Source: Mycobacterium sp. AT1
Lineage (GTDB): Bacteria; Actinomycetota; Actinomycetes; Mycobacteriales; Mycobacteriaceae
Reading direction: 5' to 3'
NCBI RefSeq assembly: GCF_002043095.1
Contig: NZ_MVOC01000014.1
Span: 1 to 35,970 of the forward strand
DNA: 35,970 nucleotides
Shown here piece after piece: positions 25,585 to 34,105 of the stretch. The translations under genes were made by a program, and so were the position numbers. How positions within the stretch are numbered: position 1 is the first letter of the stretch; the number at the start of each line of letters is the position of its first letter. A model generated the notes under the pieces. It was given only the letters and a program-made list of their open reading frames with translations. It was not told where the DNA came from and did no database searches.

Positions 25585-26307
25585 TCAGCCGCCCATCGCC
25601 GTGCGCCATTGGTCGAGGCTGCTGGCGCGGTAGACGTAGTTGGTGTCGCGCACCTCGGACAGCGCGGCGCTCGGCTTGGCCGAATACCAGTGCCCGGGAT
25701 AGACGGTCGGATCGCCGGGCAGGTGCGAGAGCGCCTGCAGGCTGCGGTACATGTCGTCGACGTTGCCGCCGGGGAAGTCGGTGCGTCCGCAACCCTCGAG
25801 GAACAGGGTGTCGCCGGCGACCAGGCGGCCGTCGAGCAGGAAGCACTGACTGCCCGGCGTGTGCCCGGGGGTGTGCAGCAGTTCGATCTCGACGGCGCCG
25901 ACGGCGACCTTGTCGCCGTGGTCGTGGGGGGTCAGGTCGCAGAGCTCGATGCCGGTGACCCGCGAGACCCAGTCCGCTTCGTGGGTGTTGACGTGAACCG
26001 GGACGCTGACCCGTTCGAGCAGCTCGGCCAGGCCCTTGAGTTCGAAGCCCATCATCGACCCGCCGACGTGATCGGGGTGGTGGTGGCTGACCAGCACCCC
26101 TGACAGATGCATGCCGTCGGATTCGAGGGCGTCGAGCAGGTCGTTGGCGGCGTAGGCCGGGTCGACGACGACGCAGTCGCCCGTCTCGCGGTCACCGATC
26201 AGATAGGCGAAGTTGCGCATCTGCTGGGCAATCGCGTCGCCGGCCGCGAAGTCGGTGCCGGACAGCAGCTGCCTGAAGTAGAGGCGTTCGGCGCCGGGGG
26301 AAGTCAT
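25585..26307 (-). CDS. Metallo-beta-lactamase-fold hydrolase, glyoxalase-II-like
   Basis: A 240-residue MBL-fold protein. The metal-binding SHHHPDHVGG (HxHxDH, about 74-83) is intact. A second His ligand lies in HTPGHTPGSQCF, an Asp in DTLFLEGCGRTDF and a final His in YPGHWYS. The GCGRTDFPGG segment is typical of glyoxalase II and persulfide dioxygenase relatives, so it may hydrolyse a thioester or oxidise a persulfide. Position matches Rv0634c (possible glyoxalase II) of M. tuberculosis. It diverges from nsrR with a 125-nt gap that holds the operator-like dyads, so nitric-oxide-linked control is possible but not shown. ATG at 26307. Confidence 0.85.
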   Translation of the reverse strand: MTSPGAERLYFRQLLSGTDFAAGDAIAQQMRNFAYLIGDRETGDCVVVDPAYAANDLLDALESDGMHLSGVLVSHHHPDHVGGSMMGFELKGLAELLERVSVPVHVNTHEADWVSRVTGIELCDLTPHDHGDKVAVGAVEIELLHTPGHTPGSQCFLLDGRLVAGDTLFLEGCGRTDFPGGNVDDMYRSLQALSHLPGDPTVYPGHWYSAKPSAALSEVRDTNYVYRASSLDQWRTAMGG

Positions 26308-26354
26308 CGTCGCAGCCTATTTCCCCGTCCCCACCCCGATAACCGCAGGTGTAA

Positions 26355-26377
26355 AAACCGCACGTCAGGTGGTGTTT
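26355..26377. promoter_or_regulatory. Candidate NsrR-type operator, upstream dyad
   Basis: A 23-bp imperfect inverted repeat, AAACCGCACG-TCA-GGTGGTGTTT. Its second arm read in reverse complement is AAACACCACC. The size and the AAC-ended arms resemble NsrR/Rrf2-type operators described in Streptomyces. Its centre is about 39 bp from that of the second dyad, which is nearer the nsrR start. Confidence 0.35.
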
Positions 26378-26393
26378 GAGCGCACAGCCCCAA

Positions 26394-26416
26394 AACCCGC
26401 ATATCTGGTGCATGTT
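26394..26416. promoter_or_regulatory. Candidate NsrR-type operator, proximal dyad
   Basis: A 23-bp imperfect inverted repeat, AACCCGCATA-TCT-GGTGCATGTT. The arms AACCCGCATA and AACATGCACC agree at AAC..GCA. It ends 16 nt before the nsrR ATG at 26433, a position that would allow autoregulation of the nsrR-hmp operon. Confidence 0.42.
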
Positions 26417-26432
26417 TACTACCGTCAGTCGT

Positions 26433-26891
26433 ATGCAACTGACGCGGTTCACCGATCTGGGCCTGCGGACGATGATGCTGCTGGCCACCGGCGACACCAA
26501 CGACCGGCGGGTCACCATTCGCACCGTCGCCACCGCTGCCGGGGCCTCGGAACACCACATCGCCAAGGCGGTCGCCCGGCTCGTCGACCTCGACATGGTC
26601 GCCGCCCGTCGCGGCCGGATCGGCGGGCTGAGCCTCACCGACGCCGGTCGCACGGTGTCCGTCGGCTGGCTCATCCGCCGGCTCGAAGGCGATCAAGAAG
26701 TCATCGAGTGCGACGGCGCCACGCCGTGTCCGTTGCTGGCGGGTTGCCGCCTGCGGCGCGCGCTCGCCGACGCCAAGGAGGCGTTCTACCGCGAGCTCGA
26801 CCGCCACACCGTCGACGACCTCGTCAGGGACACCACGCTCTCGATCGTCCACCTCCAGCTCCACACCGCCAATGAAGGGATCACACGATGA
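26433..26891 (+). CDS. nsrR: Rrf2-family NO-sensing repressor NsrR
   Basis: A 152-residue Rrf2-type regulator. The winged helix-turn-helix occupies about residues 1-65. Three cysteines, C93, C99 and C105 (CDGATPCPLLAGC), have the spacing and even the numbering of the [4Fe-4S] ligands of Streptomyces NsrR. NO destroys the cluster and releases repression. ATG 26433 is chosen because MQLTRFTDLGLRTMMLL is the usual Rrf2 start; an in-frame extension from 26376 would cover the operator-like dyads. The stop overlaps hmp by 4 nt (ATGA), so sensor and detoxifying enzyme form one operon. Confidence 0.9.
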   Translation: MQLTRFTDLGLRTMMLLATGDTNDRRVTIRTVATAAGASEHHIAKAVARLVDLDMVAARRGRIGGLSLTDAGRTVSVGWLIRRLEGDQEVIECDGATPCPLLAGCRLRRALADAKEAFYRELDRHTVDDLVRDTTLSIVHLQLHTANEGITR

Positions 26892-28108
26892 CCAGCACCA
26901 CCGCCGTAGCCACCAGGGACGAGTTGTCACCCGAGCACGCCGAGATGGTGACGGCGACGCTTCCTCTGGTCGGCGCGAACATCGACGAGATCACGTCGGT
27001 CTTCTACGGTCGGCTCTTCGCCCGTCACCCCGCGCTGCTGCGCAACCTGTTCAACCGCGGCAACCAGGCCCAGGGCGCCCAGCAGCGTGCGCTCGCGGCG
27101 TCGATCGCGACGTTCGCCGCGCATCTCGTCGACCCTGCCCTGCCGCATCCGGCGGAACTGCTGTCCAGGATCGGCCACAAGCACGCGTCGCTGGGCGTGA
27201 CCGCCGACCAGTACCCGATCGTCCACGAGCACCTGTTCGCCGCGATCGTGGAGGTGCTCGGCGCCGACGTCGTCACCGCCGAGGTGGCCGAGGCGTGGGA
27301 CCGGGTGTACTGGATCATGGCGCAGACGCTGATCGACCTCGAAGTCGAGCTCTACGCCGAGGCCGGGGTGAGCCCGGGTGACGTGTACCGGCGGGCGCGG
27401 GTGCTGGCTCGGGTCGACGACCCGTCCGGTGCGGTTCTGGTGACGGTCGGCGCCGTCGGTGGCAATCCGCTTGCCGCGCAATACGTTTCGGTCGGGGTGA
27501 CGCTGCCCGACGGGGCGCGCCAGCTGCGGCAGTACAGCATCGTCTCCGCGGGCGGCGCCGACGAGATGACCTTCGCGGTCAAGCCCGTCGAGTCCATCGG
27601 TGACGCCCCGGCCGGTGAGGTGTCCAACTGGATCCGGGACAACGTCCGCGTCGGCGACCTGCTCGACGTCACCCTGCCGTTCGGTGATCTGCCCACCCCG
27701 ACGCCGGGCGCACCCCTGGTGCTCGTCTCCGCGGGGATCGGCGTCACCCCGATGATCGGCATCCTCGAGTCGCTCGCGGTCGACGCCCCCGACACCCGGG
27801 TCCAGATCCTGCACGCCGACCGCAGCGCCGAGACTCATCCGCTGCGGCAGCGGCAGCACGAGCTGGCGGCCCAACTGCCCAACGCCAGCCTCGACCGCTG
27901 GTACGAGGACGGCGCCACGGACGGCGTCGCGGGGGTCCACGCCGGTCGGCTCTCGCTGGACGCCACGGACCTGCCCGAGGCCGCGGAGGTCTACCTGTGC
28001 GGTGGCAACGGATTCGTCCGCACCGTCCGTGAGCAGCTCGAAGCCCGTGGCGTGGCCGCCGATCGCGTGCACTGCGAGCTGTTCTCACCCGACGCGTGGC
28101 GGTTGTGA
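26888..28108 (+). CDS. hmp: Flavohaemoprotein, nitric oxide dioxygenase
   Basis: A 406-residue flavohaemoglobin that turns NO into nitrate using O2 and NAD(P)H. The globin domain spans about 1-150. The proximal haem His is H99 in IGHKHASLGV, and the distal-side NRGNQ element is near residue 56. The FAD-binding RQYSIV motif lies near 218. The NAD-binding domain has VLVSAGIGVTPMIGIL and ends with VYLCGGNGFVRTVREQL. Length and domains are standard for Hmp. The ATG overlaps the nsrR stop (ATGA). It serves defence against nitrosative stress, with the NsrR gene in the same operon. A separate promoter for the tRNA genes starts downstream. Confidence 0.94.
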   Translation: MTSTTAVATRDELSPEHAEMVTATLPLVGANIDEITSVFYGRLFARHPALLRNLFNRGNQAQGAQQRALAASIATFAAHLVDPALPHPAELLSRIGHKHASLGVTADQYPIVHEHLFAAIVEVLGADVVTAEVAEAWDRVYWIMAQTLIDLEVELYAEAGVSPGDVYRRARVLARVDDPSGAVLVTVGAVGGNPLAAQYVSVGVTLPDGARQLRQYSIVSAGGADEMTFAVKPVESIGDAPAGEVSNWIRDNVRVGDLLDVTLPFGDLPTPTPGAPLVLVSAGIGVTPMIGILESLAVDAPDTRVQILHADRSAETHPLRQRQHELAAQLPNASLDRWYEDGATDGVAGVHAGRLSLDATDLPEAAEVYLCGGNGFVRTVREQLEARGVAADRVHCELFSPDAWRL

Positions 28109-28142
28109 AGGACCGCTCGAATTGGCCGCAATCACCTGCGGT

Positions 28143-28172
28143 TTGGTGACGCCTGCACCCGGGTTGTACCCT
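28143..28172 (+). promoter_or_regulatory. Promoter for the tRNA-rpmG2-had unit
   Basis: TTGGTG (28143-28148) and TACCCT (28167-28172), spaced 18 bp, form a SigA-like promoter about 45 nt before the mature tRNA-Thr. The transcript could cover both tRNAs, rpmG2 and hadABC, as no terminator is seen between them. Confidence 0.5.
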
Positions 28173-28216
28173 CTCTAAGTCCCACGGCACGGAATTTCTG
28201 ACGGCCGCGGGCGGTT

Positions 28217-28289
28217 GCCCCCTTAGCTCAGTCGGTAGAGCGCTTCCATGGTAAGGAAGAGGTCAACGGTTCGATTCCGTTAGGGGGCC
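28217..28289 (+). tRNA. tRNA-Thr (GGT)
   Basis: A 73-nt cloverleaf. Acceptor arms GCCCCCT and AGGGGGC pair fully. The anticodon stem CTTCC/GGAAG carries loop ATGGTAA with anticodon GGT, and the T arm contains GGTTCGATTCC. No CCA is encoded; the base after the acceptor stem is C. It lies 14 nt before tRNA-Met. Confidence 0.97.
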
Positions 28290-28303
28290 CGGGTGGTACC
28301 CAT

Positions 28304-28377
28304 GGCGGTGTAGCTCAGCTGGTTAGAGCGCACGACTCATAATCGTGAGGTCGGGGGATCGAGCCCCCCCACCGCTA
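28304..28377 (+). tRNA. tRNA-Met (CAT), elongator type
   Basis: A 74-nt cloverleaf. Acceptor arm GGCGGTG pairs with CACCGCT, with one G-T pair at the top. The anticodon stem CACGA/TCGTG has loop CTCATAA, anticodon CAT. A paired first position and the lack of three G-C pairs at the anticodon stem base favour elongator over initiator tRNA. No CCA is encoded. Confidence 0.95.
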
Positions 28378-28416
28378 CAAAACGACAACGCAAGTGAATG
28401 AAGAAGGACGACTGAC

Positions 28417-28584
28417 GTGGCCTCGAGTACAGACGTACGGCCCAAGATCACCTTGGCCTGCGAGGTGTGCAAGCACCGCAACTACATCACGAAGAAGAAC
28501 CGGCGCAACGATCCCGACCGCCTCGAGATCAAGAAGTTCTGCCCGAACTGTGGGACGCACCGTCCGCACAAGGAATCGCGCTAA
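28417..28584 (+). CDS. rpmG2: Ribosomal protein bL33 (zinc-ribbon type)
   Basis: A 55-residue large-subunit protein. It has two CxxC pairs (CEVC and CPNC), so it is the zinc-binding C+ form of L33, and the typical [17 protein letters not shown] core. The GTG start at 28417 has GAAGGA 8 nt upstream. Position between the tRNAs and hadA matches rpmG2 (Rv0634B) of M. tuberculosis. The C+ form is replaced by a C- paralogue under zinc limitation in mycobacteria, so expression of this copy is expected to matter when zinc is sufficient. Confidence 0.95.
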   Translation: MASSTDVRPKITLACEVCKHRNYITKKNRRNDPDRLEIKKFCPNCGTHRPHKESR

Positions 28585-28636
28585 CGGACGACTCGCGGGC
28601 CTTCGGCTCGGGGTCGACCGACAAGGGAACTGATTC

Positions 28637-29113
28637 GTGCCGCTGTCTCCAGAAATCGTTGGTATGCACTACCGCTATCCCGATTTCTACGAGGTCGGGC
28701 GGGAGAAGGTCCGCGAGTACGCCGTCGCGGTCAAGAACGACGACGCGGCCTATCACGACGAGGCTTCCGCCTCGAATCTCGGCCACGGGTCGCTGCTCGC
28801 GCCGCTGACCTTCATCTCGGTGTTCGGTTATCAGGCGCAGACGTCCTTCTTCGCCAACGCCAACATCGGCATCACCGACGCGCAGATCGTGCAGGTCGAC
28901 CAGGAACTGAAGATCCTGCTCCCCATCAAGGTGGGTGACCGTCTGTACTGCGACGTCTACCTGCACTCGTACCGGCAGGCGCACGGCACCGACATCATCG
29001 TCACCAAGAACATGATCAGCAACGACCGAGGTGAGGTCGTGCAAGAGACGTACACGACCTTGGCGGGTCGTTCAGACGAGAGCGGAGAGGGCTTTTCAGA
29101 TGGCGCTACGTGA
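28637..29113 (+). CDS. hadA: (3R)-hydroxyacyl-ACP dehydratase subunit HadA
   Basis: A 158-residue hot-dog-fold protein of the FAS-II mycolic-acid elongation system. HadA is the non-catalytic partner that binds the acyl chain in the HadAB dehydratase. YRYPDFYEVGREKVREYA and LAPLTFISVFGYQA are typical of the family, as is the VQVDQELKILLPIKVGD strand pair. It lacks the D-x4-H catalytic motif present in HadB, as expected. Start GTG 28637. It overlaps hadB by 14 nt. Confidence 0.96.
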   Translation: MPLSPEIVGMHYRYPDFYEVGREKVREYAVAVKNDDAAYHDEASASNLGHGSLLAPLTFISVFGYQAQTSFFANANIGITDAQIVQVDQELKILLPIKVGDRLYCDVYLHSYRQAHGTDIIVTKNMISNDRGEVVQETYTTLAGRSDESGEGFSDGAT

Positions 29114-29528
29114 GTTCAGCTCGGTCAAGGTCGGTGACGAGCTTCCGGAGCGTGTCATTCCTCTGACGCGGATGGACCTGGTCAACTACGCCGGTGTCTC
29201 CGGTGACCTCAACCCGATCCACTGGGACGACGAGATCGCCAAGCAGGTCGGCCTCGACACCGCGATCGCCCACGGCATGTTGACCATGGGTCTCGGTGGC
29301 GGCTACATCACCTCCTGGATCGGCGACCCGGCCGCGGTGACGGAGTACAACGTGCGGTTCACCGCCGTCGTGCCCGTGCCCAACGACGGCGTCGGCGCCG
29401 AGATCGTCTTCAACGGACGCGTGAAGTCGGTGGATGCCGAGGCGAAGTCGATCGTCATCGCACTGTCGGCCACCACGGGCGGCAAGAAGATCTTCGGTCG
29501 CGCGACCGCGACCGCGAAGTTGGCGTAG
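29100..29528 (+). CDS. hadB: (3R)-hydroxyacyl-ACP dehydratase catalytic subunit HadB
   Basis: A 142-residue MaoC-like hot-dog protein that carries the active site shared by the HadAB and HadBC dimers. The catalytic pair D36 and H41 lies in SGDLNPIHWDD, exactly at the numbering known for M. tuberculosis HadB. AIAHGMLTMGLGGGYI is the usual substrate-pocket segment. The ATG at 29100 lies inside the end of hadA, and hadC starts 2 nt after the stop, so all three subunits are coupled. HadAB acts early and HadBC late in meromycolate elongation; the complex is a target of thiacetazone and isoxyl. Confidence 0.97.
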   Translation: MALREFSSVKVGDELPERVIPLTRMDLVNYAGVSGDLNPIHWDDEIAKQVGLDTAIAHGMLTMGLGGGYITSWIGDPAAVTEYNVRFTAVVPVPNDGVGAEIVFNGRVKSVDAEAKSIVIALSATTGGKKIFGRATATAKLA

Positions 29529-29530
29529 AG

Positions 29531-30040
29531 GTGCCGCTCAAAGCCGACGTCCTGGGAATGGTTCACCACTATCCCGAGAGCTTCAAGATTGGCCGCGAAC
29601 AGGTCCGCCAGTACGCCAGGGCGGTCAAGGCCGACGACCCGGCGACGTTCGACGAGGCCGCCGCCGCCGAACTCGGCCACGACGACATCATCGCGTCACT
29701 GACCTTTCCGTCGATCCTCGCGCTGCTGGTTCAGCAGGACTTCTTCCGCAAGGTCGACGTCGGCCTGAGCACCATGCAGATCGTGCAGGTCGACCAGAAG
29801 TTCGTGTTCCACAAGCCGCTCGAGGTGGGCACGACGCTGACCGCGTCGCTGGAGATCCAGTCCGTCGTCGAGCGGTTCGGCGCGGACATCGTCGTCACCC
29901 GCAGCGTCTGCGTCGACGCGCAGAACGAGGTGGTCCTCGAGGCGTTCACCACGCTGATGGGCCACGAGGGCGACAATTCGATCCAGGTCCAGTGGGACGC
30001 GGAAAGTGGTCAGGTCGTCCGCACCGCGACCACGGATTAG
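29531..30040 (+). CDS. hadC: (3R)-hydroxyacyl-ACP dehydratase subunit HadC
   Basis: A 169-residue paralogue of HadA. HYPESFKIGREQVRQYARAVK matches the HadA N-terminus, and VQVDQKFVFHKPLEVG is the matching strand pair. With HadB it forms the HadBC dehydratase for long meromycolate chains. GTG 29531 starts 2 nt after hadB. The C-terminal tail (SIQVQWDAESGQVVRTA) is longer than in HadA. tRNA-Trp follows after 147 nt; TACACT (30062-30067) in that gap could be a -10 box. Confidence 0.96.
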   Translation: MPLKADVLGMVHHYPESFKIGREQVRQYARAVKADDPATFDEAAAAELGHDDIIASLTFPSILALLVQQDFFRKVDVGLSTMQIVQVDQKFVFHKPLEVGTTLTASLEIQSVVERFGADIVVTRSVCVDAQNEVVLEAFTTLMGHEGDNSIQVQWDAESGQVVRTATTD

Positions 30041-30187
30041 TAACTCGCAACAGGGCCGTTGTACACTCGGTCCTCGGGGTTCGTCCCAATCACGCGCTGT
30101 CCGTCGGTTACTGATCGACCGATCGGGGAGCGCGTAAATTGTGTAAAACCCCGAAAAAGGATGGTGCTGCCAGCAGTTCCGTCTGTG

Positions 30188-30260
<73 letters not shown>

Positions 30261-30328
30261 GCTCCATCGAATTGAAGAGTGTGGACACTGGAAGGTGACC
30301 ACCAACAGGAACCGACGAAAGGCATGCG

Positions 30329-30820
30329 GTGAGCGACGATCGCGACGGTGCCGACTCTCCAGTCGACGACATCGATTCTGACGTCGACTCTCCGGTCGAC
30401 GCCGTGGACGCATCCGACGATGCCGCTGACGCGACGACCGGTGTAGCCGGCGCCCGCAGCCAGACCGCGGTGGCGACTCGGCCGCAGCGGCCCACCGGCA
30501 AGCGCACGCGCCGCGAGGTCACCGGCTCCGCCGCCGGTACCGCACCGGCCACCAAGTCGGATTCGGACGACACCAAGAACGGCGACGGCAAGAAGCCCAA
30601 GACTGACAAGAAGCAGTCGGGCCCGTCACGCAACCCGTTCCTCTTCGTCCTGAACTACCTCAAGCAGGTCATCGCCGAGCTCCGCAAGGTGATCTGGCCG
30701 AACCGCAAGCAGATGATCAGCTACACGACCGTGGTGCTGGTGTTCTTGGCTTTCATGGTCTCGCTGATCGGCGGAGTCGACCTGGGCCTGGCCAAACTCG
30801 TGACGCTGGTATTCGGCTGA
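30329..30820 (+). CDS. secE: Protein translocase subunit SecE
   Basis: A 163-residue SecE, part of the SecYEG channel in the plasma membrane. The conserved core is at the C-terminus: an amphipathic helix ending in [13 protein letters not shown] (about 113-128), then one membrane helix ([22 protein letters not shown]). The first ~95 residues are an acidic, then basic, disordered extension (many Asp/Ala/Ser, then Lys/Arg), longer than in most bacteria but usual in mycobacteria. GTG 30329 is preceded by AAAGG. It is followed by nusG after 55 nt. Confidence 0.95.
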   Translation: MSDDRDGADSPVDDIDSDVDSPVDAVDASDDAADATTGVAGARSQTAVATRPQRPTGKRTRREVTGSAAGTAPATKSDSDDTKNGDGKKPKTDKKQSGPSRNPFLFVLNYLKQVIAELRKVIWPNRKQMISYTTVVLVFLAFMVSLIGGVDLGLAKLVTLVFG

Positions 30821-30869
30821 CGGACGTTGGCTCACCAGCCGTGACGAGCGAAAGATTTAGAGAGGATAG

Positions 30870-31742
<873 letters not shown>

Positions 31743-31770
31743 GAACAACGAGAACAGGAAAGAACACGTC

Positions 31771-32202
31771 ATGGCCCCGAAGAAGAAGAAGGTCACTGGG
31801 CTGATCAAGCTGCAGGTCCAGGCAGGTGCGGCCAACCCCGCCCCGCCGATCGGTCCTGCGCTCGGTCAGCACGGCGTCAACATCATGGAGTTCTGCAAGG
31901 CGTACAACGCCGCGACGGAATCCCAGCGTGGCAACGTCATCCCCGTGGAGATCACGGTCTATGAAGACCGCAGCTTCACGTTCGTGCTGAAGACCCCGCC
32001 CGCCGCCAAGCTGCTGCTGAAGGCTGCTGGCGTGCAGAAGGGCTCCGGCGAGCCGCACAAGACCAAGGTCGCCAAGGTGACCTGGGATCAGATCCGCGAG
32101 ATCGCGGAGCAGAAGAAGGAAGACCTCAACGCCAACGACATCGACGCCGCGGCGAAGATCATCGCAGGCACCGCCCGCTCGATGGGAATCACGGTCTCCT
32201 AG
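31771..32202 (+). CDS. rplK: Ribosomal protein uL11
   Basis: A 143-residue L11 of standard length, part of the GTPase-associated centre of the 50S subunit. The N-terminal domain has [23 protein letters not shown] and the C-terminal rRNA-binding domain ends [14 protein letters not shown], both canonical. ATG 31771 follows an AGGAAAG Shine-Dalgarno. An 81-nt gap leads to rplA. Confidence 0.98.
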   Translation: MAPKKKKVTGLIKLQVQAGAANPAPPIGPALGQHGVNIMEFCKAYNAATESQRGNVIPVEITVYEDRSFTFVLKTPPAAKLLLKAAGVQKGSGEPHKTKVAKVTWDQIREIAEQKKEDLNANDIDAAAKIIAGTARSMGITVS

Positions 32203-32283
32203 TTAGACGTTGTAACCAGCTAGAACGTGGGAGGGCCCGCTTCGGCCCGCGCACCACGACCCAACGCACATGATTGGAATCAA

Positions 32284-32991
32284 ATGAGCAAGGACAGCAA
32301 GGCATACCGCGAAGCGGCCGAGAAGATCGACCGCGACAACCTGTACACGCCGCTCCAGGCCACCAAGTTGGCCAAGGAGACGTCGTCGAAGAAGCAGGAC
32401 GCCACCGTCGAGGTCGCAATCCGCCTCGGTGTCGACCCCCGCAAGGCCGACCAGATGGTGCGTGGCACCGTCAACCTGCCGCACGGCACGGGTAAGACCG
32501 CCCGCGTCATCGTCTTCGCCGTCGGCGAGAAGGCCGAAGCCGCCGTGGCCGCCGGCGCCGACGAGGTTGGCAGCGACGACCTGATCGAGAAGATCCAGGG
32601 CGGGTTCCTGGACTTCGACGCCGCGATCGCGACGCCGGACCAGATGGCCAAGGTCGGCAAGATCGCCCGCGTGCTGGGCCCGCGTGGCTTGATGCCCAAC
32701 CCGAAGACCGGCACCGTCACCCCCGACGTGGCGAAGGCCGTCAACGAGATCAAGGGCGGCAAGATCAACTTCCGCGTCGACAAGCAGGCCAACCTGCACT
32801 TCGTGATCGGCAAGGCGTCGTTCGACGAGACGAAGCTCGCCGAGAACTACGGTGCCGCGATCGACGAGATCATGCGTGCCAAGCCGTCGTCGTCGAAGGG
32901 CCGTTACCTGAAGAAGGTCACCGTCTCGACCACGACCGGCCCCGGCATCCAGGTCGACCCGTCGATCACGCGCGGTTTCGCTGAGGCGTAA
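32284..32991 (+). CDS. rplA: Ribosomal protein uL1
   Basis: A 235-residue L1, which forms the L1 stalk that helps release deacylated tRNA. It has the family block [15 protein letters not shown] and the strand [25 protein letters not shown] at 32284. The 81-nt gap upstream holds a GC-rich hairpin (GGGC..GCCC around 32232-32247) that might belong to a ribosomal-protein leader, but no clear L1-binding mimic can be assigned. The gene is closed by an intrinsic terminator. Confidence 0.98.
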   Translation: MSKDSKAYREAAEKIDRDNLYTPLQATKLAKETSSKKQDATVEVAIRLGVDPRKADQMVRGTVNLPHGTGKTARVIVFAVGEKAEAAVAAGADEVGSDDLIEKIQGGFLDFDAAIATPDQMAKVGKIARVLGPRGLMPNPKTGTVTPDVAKAVNEIKGGKINFRVDKQANLHFVIGKASFDETKLAENYGAAIDEIMRAKPSSSKGRYLKKVTVSTTTGPGIQVDPSITRGFAEA

Positions 32992-33008
32992 CAACTTTCG
33001 TAAGCGAG

Positions 33009-33040
33009 CTCCTCGGTACCTTCGGGTGCCGGGGAGTTTT
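33009..33040 (+). terminator. Intrinsic terminator after rplA
   Basis: A 12-bp stem (33009-33020 with 33025-33036, including two G-T pairs) with a TTCG tetraloop, followed by TTTT (33037-33040). It ends the secE-nusG-rplK-rplA transcript. On the opposite strand there is no T tract, so it is expected to work in the forward direction only. Confidence 0.88.
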
Positions 33041-33043
33041 GCG

Positions 33044-33904
33044 TTAGCGGGTCGGCACCATCACGGTGGCCAGGAGTGCCCGGTGGTCGGTGCCAGGCAG
33101 CTCGACGGTGGCGGTGGACACGGCGGTGGCGTTCCTGGTGAGGACGTGGTCGATGCCGAGTACCGGGGGAAAGGGCTTGTTCGCGGGGTAGGTGAAGTTG
33201 CGGCCGGACCCCGCCTGCCGCGCGGCGTCGGCGTAGCCGTCGGTCAGCAGCGCGCGGAACGGCAGCATGTCGAACGTCGAGTTGAAGTCGCCGCCGACGA
33301 TCACGGTGCCGTTGGCGGCGTCGGCCGCCACGTCGTCGAGGGTGCCGGGCAACTTCTTGATGTCCTTCTGCCAGCCGATGATTGGGCGCGGCCACGGTGC
33401 GTCGAGGTGGACGGCGAGCAGCGAAACGTCTTGGGAGACCCGGGGAATGCGCACCTGGGCGCTGACCATCGCCCGCGCGTAGCCCGCGATGCGGGTGGAG
33501 TCCTTGATCGGATACCGGCTGTAGATGCCGACCCCCGCCGACACCGGGCGCGCGTCGAGAGCCTGGTACGGGAAGGTCTTCCCGATACCGGCGGCGGACA
33601 GTCCGCGGGCGGCTTGCGGGGTGAGCTCTTGAACCATCAGGACGTCGGCGTCTTCTGCGGCGACTCGGGCGATGGCGCCGGGGTCGGCTTCGCCGTAGAG
33701 CATGTTGACCGTCATCGTCCTGACGGCCACGGAGGAGGGGTTGGGGGTGGTGCTGAGGAACCACGGCACCTGCAGCGCCAGCAACACGGCGGTGAGCAGG
33801 GCCGCGACGACGACGAGGAGCCGTCGTCGTGCCCACACCCCCAGGGCGACGGCGACCGGCGCGCCGAGCATCAGGTAGGGCACGGTGATGACGACGTACA
33901 GCAC
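33044..33904 (-). CDS. Membrane-anchored endonuclease/exonuclease/phosphatase (EEP) family protein
   Basis: At least 286 residues. Membrane helices at the N-terminus (VVITVPYLMLGAPVAVALGV and LLVVVAALLTAVLLALQV) precede an extracytoplasmic EEP domain. In it, TMTVNMLYGEAD carries the Asn, VLMVQELT the catalytic Glu, GGDFNST the DxN, and GIDHVL plus GTDHRALLA the final Asp-His. It could cleave a phosphodiester or sugar phosphate outside the membrane. The frame stays open for about 130 nt upstream of GTG 33904 and encodes another hydrophobic segment (CVGVALLLAAAAALVVSF). However, it contains only a CTG (34009-34007) as a possible start, so the true N-terminus is uncertain. Confidence 0.8.
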   Translation of the reverse strand: MLYVVITVPYLMLGAPVAVALGVWARRRLLVVVAALLTAVLLALQVPWFLSTTPNPSSVAVRTMTVNMLYGEADPGAIARVAAEDADVLMVQELTPQAARGLSAAGIGKTFPYQALDARPVSAGVGIYSRYPIKDSTRIAGYARAMVSAQVRIPRVSQDVSLLAVHLDAPWPRPIIGWQKDIKKLPGTLDDVAADAANGTVIVGGDFNSTFDMLPFRALLTDGYADAARQAGSGRNFTYPANKPFPPVLGIDHVLTRNATAVSTATVELPGTDHRALLATVMVPTR

Positions 33905-34105
33905 GCCATGGGTGGGGATCGGGGTGAAGCTGACGACGAGGGCCGCCGCAGCCGCGAGGAGAAGGGCGACACCGACGCAGGGGGCGACGACTCGGCGTGC
34001 GGTACTCAGGCTTCCCCCTCGGATGGCGCCATGCCGTACCTACAGCGACGCGATGTAGCCACCAGTATCCCTGCGTCGGAGCGCACGGCATTGCAGACTC
34101 GTACC

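Noticed and set aside
26927..28072. Minus-strand frame opposite hmp
   Set aside because: Compositional shadow. The hmp reading has all globin, FAD and NAD motifs.
32203..32283. GC-rich hairpin before rplA as an L1-binding autoregulatory leader
   Set aside because: Only a 4-5 bp stem is convincing, and no resemblance to the L1 rRNA site can be shown by eye.
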